Source of the DNA: a bacterium
GTDB taxonomy: Bacteria; Elusimicrobiota; Elusimicrobia; UBA1565; UBA9628
Assembly (NCBI GenBank): GCA_021822495.1
Contig: JAKAQO010000007.1
Span: 46,777 to 110,776 of the forward strand
Direction: 5' to 3'
DNA length: 64,000 bases
The translations under genes were made by a program, and so were the position numbers. The first letter of the stretch is position 1; each line of letters starts with the position of its first letter. Below are positions 60,830-64,000 of the stretch, piece after piece. The notes beneath the pieces were generated by a model that saw nothing but the letters and a program-made list of their open reading frames with translations, did not search any database and had not been told where the DNA came from.

Positions 60830-61515
60830 TTAACTATCGCTACCGTTTTAAATTTGAAAAAGGCCCGGAAAGAATTTTTGAGATTCAATTAGATGAAGAA
60901 AATTTAAGCATTCAAAACACCATTCCGGCTCCCCTTCCGGAATGGGCGAGGCTTAACGTCTCCAAATGCGAGAATTGTCCATTGATCCAAGAGTCAGTTC
61001 CCTTTTGCCCAACGGCGGCTTCCCTTGTTGGGATCACTCATTCTTTTTCAGAGGTGATGTCCATAGAACTAGCGGAAGTCATCGTTGAAAGCCCCGCTCG
61101 CAACTACTATAAGAAAGTTCCCGCTCAACAGGGGCTTTTTTCGCTTCTAGGAATTTATATGGCGACCAGCGGATGCCCGGTCACTCAAAAACTTCGTCCC
61201 ATGGTGCGCCATCATCTTCCTTTTTCCTCATCACAGGAAACCATTTACCGCGTCCTGACCATGTATTTGGCGGCGCAGTATTACCGCATGAAAAAAGGGC
61301 TCACTCCCGATTGGGAACTTCACGATTTGATTCGTTTTTATGAGGATATTCAGAAAGTGAACGTCGGCTTTAGCCAGCGCTTGCGGCAGGCGGTCAAACA
61401 AGAGTCTTTGACGAATGCGGTCGTTATGCTTGACACCTTGGCTTCCCTATTTCACCACTTCTCTAAGAAAAGCGTAGATTCCCTGGAGAATCTCTTCAAG
61501 CCCTATCTGAAATAA
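60826..61515 (+). CDS. Cysteine-cluster protein of unknown function, last in leucine operon
   Basis: 229 residues from ATG 60826, which overlaps the lyase stop (ATGA). N-terminal beta region (MINYRYRFKFEKGPERIFEIQ), then a cysteine cluster C-x2-C-x8-C (KCENCPLIQESVPFCP) and a further SGCPV, and a helical C-terminal half. The cysteines could bind zinc or an iron-sulphur cluster. I do not recognise the family. Close coupling suggests a role with the leucine genes, but it may be unrelated. A longer frame from 60721 lies inside the lyase gene. Confidence 0.7.
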   Translation: MINYRYRFKFEKGPERIFEIQLDEENLSIQNTIPAPLPEWARLNVSKCENCPLIQESVPFCPTAASLVGITHSFSEVMSIELAEVIVESPARNYYKKVPAQQGLFSLLGIYMATSGCPVTQKLRPMVRHHLPFSSSQETIYRVLTMYLAAQYYRMKKGLTPDWELHDLIRFYEDIQKVNVGFSQRLRQAVKQESLTNAVVMLDTLASLFHHFSKKSVDSLENLFKPYLK

Positions 61516-61540
61516 AAAAAGGGACAGTCCCCTTTTTTAT
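61514..61540 (+). terminator. Repeat-derived terminator after the leucine operon
   Basis: A-tract, GGGACAGTCCCC and T-tract immediately after the TAA of the last operon gene. It is the outer palindrome of the repeat family acting as a Rho-independent terminator, and it is directly adjacent to the 3' end of tRNA-Arg on the other strand. Confidence 0.65.
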
Positions 61541-61612
61541 TGCGCCCGAGAGGAATTGAACCTCTACTTACAGCTTCGGAGGCTGTCGTGATATCCGTTT
61601 CACCACGGGCGC
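61541..61612 (-). tRNA. tRNA-Arg (CCG anticodon)
   Basis: 72-nt cloverleaf on the minus strand: acceptor GCGCCCG/CGGGCGC, D-arm with TGGTGAAACGG, anticodon stem ACAGC/GCTGT with loop CTCCGAA (anticodon CCG, reading CGG), T-arm AGAGG TTCAATT CCTCT. Discriminator A; the CCA end is not encoded. Flanked on both sides by copies of the palindromic repeat. Confidence 0.95.
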
Positions 61613-61620
61613 GAAAAAGA

Positions 61621-61724
61621 AAAAGGGACAGTCCCCTTTTCTCATAATCTTAAGGTCGGGACAGTGCCGTCCCTAAGAATTATGAGGAAGAGGCACAGTC
61701 CCCTTTTAGAATGGGGACTGTGCC
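61621..61724. repeat. Palindromic repeat between rplA and tRNA-Arg
   Basis: Reverse-orientation copy of the element at 57470 with an extra hairpin. Arms CTCATAATCTTAAGG and TAAGAATTATGAG pair around GGGACAGTGCCGTCCC. A perfect 12-bp hairpin GGCACAGTCCCC (61692-61703) with GGGGACTGTGCC (61713-61724) lies 7 nt beyond the rplA stop and probably terminates the rplK-rplA transcript. In the coding register it contains a TAG between PHNS and GRHCPDL. Confidence 0.8.
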
Positions 61725-61730
61725 TAATAA

Positions 61731-62414
61731 TTAGAATTTTTGATTAGGATCGACGGAGATTCCAGGCCCCATGCTTGATGAGAGAGTGATGCTCATCATG
61801 TAGGTTCCTTTGGACGATGAGGGCTTGGCCTTTTGGACGGCTTCCAAAACGGCCTTTGCATTCTCGACGACTTTGGCCGGGTCAAAGGAAGCTTTTCCTA
61901 TCGGGACATGAATGATCCCGTAATCATCCACTTTATATTCGACGCGTCCGGCTTTAAGCTCCTTAACGGCTTTTCCCAAGTCCATGGCGACGGTGCCGCT
62001 TTTGGGGTTGGGCATGAGGCCTCGAGGTCCCAGAACTTTTCCGAGTTTGGAAAGGTCCTTCATCATATCGGGGGTTGCGACCAAAACGTCAAATTCCAAA
62101 AATCCTTTTGAGATTTGATCGATTAAGTCGTCCCCGCCGACGATATCGGCGCCGGCCGAGGAAGCTTCCTTCTGCTTGTCTCCTCTGGCGACAACCGCAA
62201 CTTTTTTGGTTTTACCAAGCCCGTTGGGCAAAACAACAGTGCCGCGCACTTGCTGATCGGCTTGTTTGGGGTCGACTCCCAGACGGACATGGAGTTCGAT
62301 GGTCTCGTCAAATTTCGCCGTCGCGCATTTCTTGGAGAGAGCCGCGGCTTCTTCCAGACTGTATATCTTTCCGGTTTCGACTTCTTTGGCTACTAAGGCT
62401 GTTCTTTTTCCCAT
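61731..62414 (-). CDS. rplA: 50S ribosomal protein L1
   Basis: 227 residues from ATG 62414 ([12 protein letters not shown]), 4 nt after the rplK stop; the upstream extension overlaps rplK and is not L1-like. Signatures: [25 protein letters not shown] (as shorter runs [17 protein letters not shown]), [14 protein letters not shown] and the C-terminal [15 protein letters not shown]. It builds the L1 stalk and may repress its own mRNA. Confidence 0.97.
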   Translation of the reverse strand: MGKRTALVAKEVETGKIYSLEEAAALSKKCATAKFDETIELHVRLGVDPKQADQQVRGTVVLPNGLGKTKKVAVVARGDKQKEASSAGADIVGGDDLIDQISKGFLEFDVLVATPDMMKDLSKLGKVLGPRGLMPNPKSGTVAMDLGKAVKELKAGRVEYKVDDYGIIHVPIGKASFDPAKVVENAKAVLEAVQKAKPSSSKGTYMMSITLSSSMGPGISVDPNQKF

Positions 62415-62418
62415 TTTT

Positions 62419-62847
62419 TTATCCTGTGACCTCAATTCCCATGGAGCGTGCGGTTCCCTTGACCATCTCAACCGCGCTCTTTAAGTCTTTAGTGTTTAAG
62501 TCCGGCATTTTTTTTGTCGCGATTTCTTCCGCTTGCTTGACGGTGATTTTTCCGACCTTGTTTCGATTGGGTTCCCCGGAAGCCTTGGCCAACCCAGCCG
62601 CGCGCTTAAGAAGAGAAGAAATGGGCGGCATTTTGGTGACAAAGGTAAAGGAGCGGTCCTCGTAAACAGTGAGAACTACGGGGATCGTCATTCCCGATTC
62701 CGCTGATTTCGTGCGCTCATTAAACTGTTTGCAGAAATCCATGATGTTGACTCCGTGTTGTCCTAACGCGGGACCCACGGGCGGAGCGGGAGTCGCCCCT
62801 CCGGCGGGAATTTGGAGTTTAACTTGGGTTTTGACTTTTTTTGCCAT
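62419..62847 (-). CDS. rplK: 50S ribosomal protein L11
   Basis: 142 residues, full length: [20 protein letters not shown] and [15 protein letters not shown] at the N-terminus (thiostrepton-binding region), then the RNA-binding C-terminal domain with [10 protein letters not shown]. It binds the GTPase-centre rRNA. It lies between nusG and rplA as in most bacteria. Confidence 0.97.
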   Translation of the reverse strand: MAKKVKTQVKLQIPAGGATPAPPVGPALGQHGVNIMDFCKQFNERTKSAESGMTIPVVLTVYEDRSFTFVTKMPPISSLLKRAAGLAKASGEPNRNKVGKITVKQAEEIATKKMPDLNTKDLKSAVEMVKGTARSMGIEVTG

Positions 62848-62871
62848 TCTGTTTTTCCTCTTATTATGTGC

Positions 62872-63420
62872 TTATGCTTTCTCAACTTGCAGAAAATCAA
62901 GTTCAACCGGGGTCGGGCGCCCGAAGATCGTGACCATGGCTTTGATTTTGGCCTTGGGTTCGTTAATTTCCTCGACCACTCCGACAAAATGCCTGAAGGG
63001 GCCTTCGATGATGCGGATATTTTCGCCTTTTTCAAACTGAATCGCGGGGCGCGGTTTTTCCGCCGAGGTCGAATCAGTCAGACTCTGAATGGAGAGAACT
63101 TCTTCCTCTGGAAGAGGGGTCGGGTGCGGCTCGCCCAGAAACCCCGCGACTCCGGGAATCCCTTTAACCGTCCAATAGGTAATCTCATCGACTTGCATAT
63201 CGACAAGGATGTATCCAGGAAAAAATTTTCTCTTGGAAACCTTCTTTTTATTTTTCTTAATCTCGACTACGTCTTCCATTGGGACTAGAATCTTAAAAAT
63301 CTTGTCTTGAAGTTTTTCCGTCTCAATTTTGTTTTGGAGAAGCCGGGTTACTTTTTCTTCATGCCCGGTTTGCGTATGAAGAACATACCAGCCGCGCGTC
63401 GCCGTTTGAGTTTGCGTCAT
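62872..63420 (-). CDS. nusG: Transcription termination/antitermination factor NusG
   Basis: 182 residues. NGN domain (RGWYVLHTQTGHEEKVTRLL ... KFFPGYILVDM ... VPGVAGFLGEP region) and a C-terminal KOW domain (KGENIRIIEGPFRHFVGVV). It couples RNA polymerase to ribosomes or Rho. The ATG abuts the secE stop. Confidence 0.97.
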   Translation of the reverse strand: MTQTQTATRGWYVLHTQTGHEEKVTRLLQNKIETEKLQDKIFKILVPMEDVVEIKKNKKKVSKRKFFPGYILVDMQVDEITYWTVKGIPGVAGFLGEPHPTPLPEEEVLSIQSLTDSTSAEKPRPAIQFEKGENIRIIEGPFRHFVGVVEEINEPKAKIKAMVTIFGRPTPVELDFLQVEKA

Positions 63421-63608
63421 TACCTGCCTCCTAATACCGCCCCTAGAATAATCGATAAGATAAAATCGATTCCCGCCACATAAAGCGAAAAAAGAGCGAC
63501 TAAAATGATGACGACCCGAGTCGACTCAAGGGCTTGCTTGCGAGTCAACCAGGAAGATTTCTTGAGCTCTGAATACGCTTCTTGAACGAACTGCGTTGCC
63601 TTATTCAT
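63420..63608 (-). CDS. secE: Preprotein translocase subunit SecE
   Basis: 62 residues, the short single-helix form: amphipathic FVQEAYSELKKSSWLTRKQ followed by one transmembrane helix (VVIILVALFSLYVAGIDFIL). A clamp for SecY. Its location between tRNA-Trp and nusG is diagnostic. Confidence 0.94.
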   Translation of the reverse strand: MNKATQFVQEAYSELKKSSWLTRKQALESTRVVIILVALFSLYVAGIDFILSIILGAVLGGR

Positions 63609-63621
63609 ATTTTTATCCGCG

Positions 63622-63694
63622 CGGGGGCGCCAGGACTTGAACCTGGAGTCTTGGTTTTGGAGACCAATGGTTTAGCCAATTAACCGACACCCCC
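63622..63694 (-). tRNA. tRNA-Trp (CCA anticodon)
   Basis: 73-nt cloverleaf on the minus strand: acceptor GGGGGTG/CGCCCCC, D-arm with GGTTAATTGGC, anticodon stem TTGGT/ACCAA with loop CTCCAAA (anticodon CCA), T-arm CCAGG TTCAAGT CCTGG, discriminator G. CCA end not encoded. The rpmG-tRNA-Trp-secE order is widespread. Confidence 0.96.
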
Positions 63695-63700
63695 AATTAG

Positions 63701-63856
63701 CTATTGCTTGGACTCCTTGTGCGCGGTAGACTTCCCGCATTTGCGGCAAAACTTGCTCACTTCCAGTTTGTAATCCTTCTTTTTGCCGCGCTGAAAGGTG
63801 TAGTTTTTATCTTTACACACCGAGCACGCAAGAATAGTCATGACTCTGTCGCCCAT
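63701..63856 (-). CDS. rpmG: 50S ribosomal protein L33 (zinc-binding type)
   Basis: 51 residues from ATG 63856, which has AGGGGA just upstream. The protein has ACSVCKDKNYTFQRG and KFCRKCGKSTAHKESK: two C-x2-C pairs, the zinc-binding form of L33. It lies between tuf and tRNA-Trp. An ATG at 63841 (MTILACSVC) is a shorter option. Confidence 0.95.
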   Translation of the reverse strand: MGDRVMTILACSVCKDKNYTFQRGKKKDYKLEVSKFCRKCGKSTAHKESKQ

Positions 63857-63877
63857 AAATTCCCCTAGTTTAATTTT

Positions 63878-64000
63878 TCAAGCGATAATATCGCCGACGA
63901 CGCCGGCGCCGACGGTGTGGCCGCCTTCACGAACCGCGAACCGAAGACCTTTCTCAAGCGCGATCGGGCAGATGAGCTCAACATCAATATCAATGTTGTC
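63878..64000 (-). CDS. tuf: Elongation factor Tu, C-terminal part (5' end outside window)
   Basis: The last 40 codons, ending at TGA 63878-63880. The visible stretch has the EF-Tu domain III ending ([20 protein letters not shown] then [12 protein letters not shown]). Delivers aminoacyl-tRNA to the ribosome. It heads the visible end of the tuf-rpmG-tRNA-Trp-secE-nusG-rplK-rplA block. Confidence 0.96.
   Translation of the reverse strand, partial: DNIDIDVELICPIALEKGLRFAVREGGHTVGAGVVGDIIA

Noticed and set aside
61513-61730. CRISPR-like array because several similar palindromes are close together
   Set aside because: Only two full or partial repeat units lie there, with a tRNA between them and no regular spacers; no cas genes in the window.

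Overview
The window (about half G+C, very tightly packed) reads as the chromosome of a free-living, Gram-negative-type bacterium with meso-DAP peptidoglycan, lipoproteins and system II cytochrome c maturation. The blend of gene orders and the many secreted proteins of no recognisable family fit a deep-branching lineage such as Elusimicrobiota; this placement is an inference from gene content, not a phylogeny.

Layout, left to right. 1-3.2 kb: CcsA/ResB cytochrome c assembly operon headed by a 59-residue lipoprotein gene. 3.3-16.4 kb: aspS and the cell wall and division (dcw) cluster, read leftward from a textbook promoter with MraZ boxes (mraZ-rsmH-ftsL-ftsI-murE-murF-mraY-murD-ftsW-murG). 16.5-26.6 kb: a secreted metallopeptidase, then the classic rpmH-rnpA-yidD-yidC-khpB-mnmE-(MFS)-(membrane protein)-mnmG-rsmG run. 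rnpA has no ordinary start codon ahead of its conserved N-terminus. 26.7-33.5 kb: a probable defence island upstream of rpmH, where dnaA often lies: a 1,594-residue Type ISP restriction-modification enzyme, a two-helix membrane protein, a short DprA and a phosphoribosyltransferase. 33.6-42.7 kb: a coiled-coil protein built of nine heptads, acetyl-CoA synthetase, and a leftward run of mostly secreted proteins (M13 peptidase, thioredoxin/TPR protein, esterase, phosphatase). 42.9-52.3 kb: recO-glyQ-glyS, nadE, several exported proteins of unknown function and a lytic transglycosylase. 52.4-56.5 kb: a compact divergent module with an Acg-like nitroreductase and an E1-like (ThiF) enzyme on one side, and on the other CheY, a CheC-like phosphatase fused to a FeeM/LuxI-like acyltransferase, and a 50-residue secreted peptide with a duplicated Cys-rich motif. 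This is the best candidate for an undescribed system. 56.4-61.5 kb: adenosine deaminase and a leucine-catabolism operon. 61.5-64 kb: tRNA-Arg and the rplA-rplK-nusG-secE-tRNA-Trp-rpmG-tuf block.

Two window-wide patterns stand out. First, a palindromic repeat of about 65-90 bp recurs at least six times, plus short half-elements. In two places it lies in frame inside the N-terminal coding region of a gene (rsmH and the coiled-coil gene); the two best-conserved intergenic copies have a TAG in that same frame. Second, most operon heads have a -10-like box only 5-9 nt before the start codon and no Shine-Dalgarno site, which implies leaderless mRNAs. Mid-operon genes and island genes use overlaps or SD sites instead.
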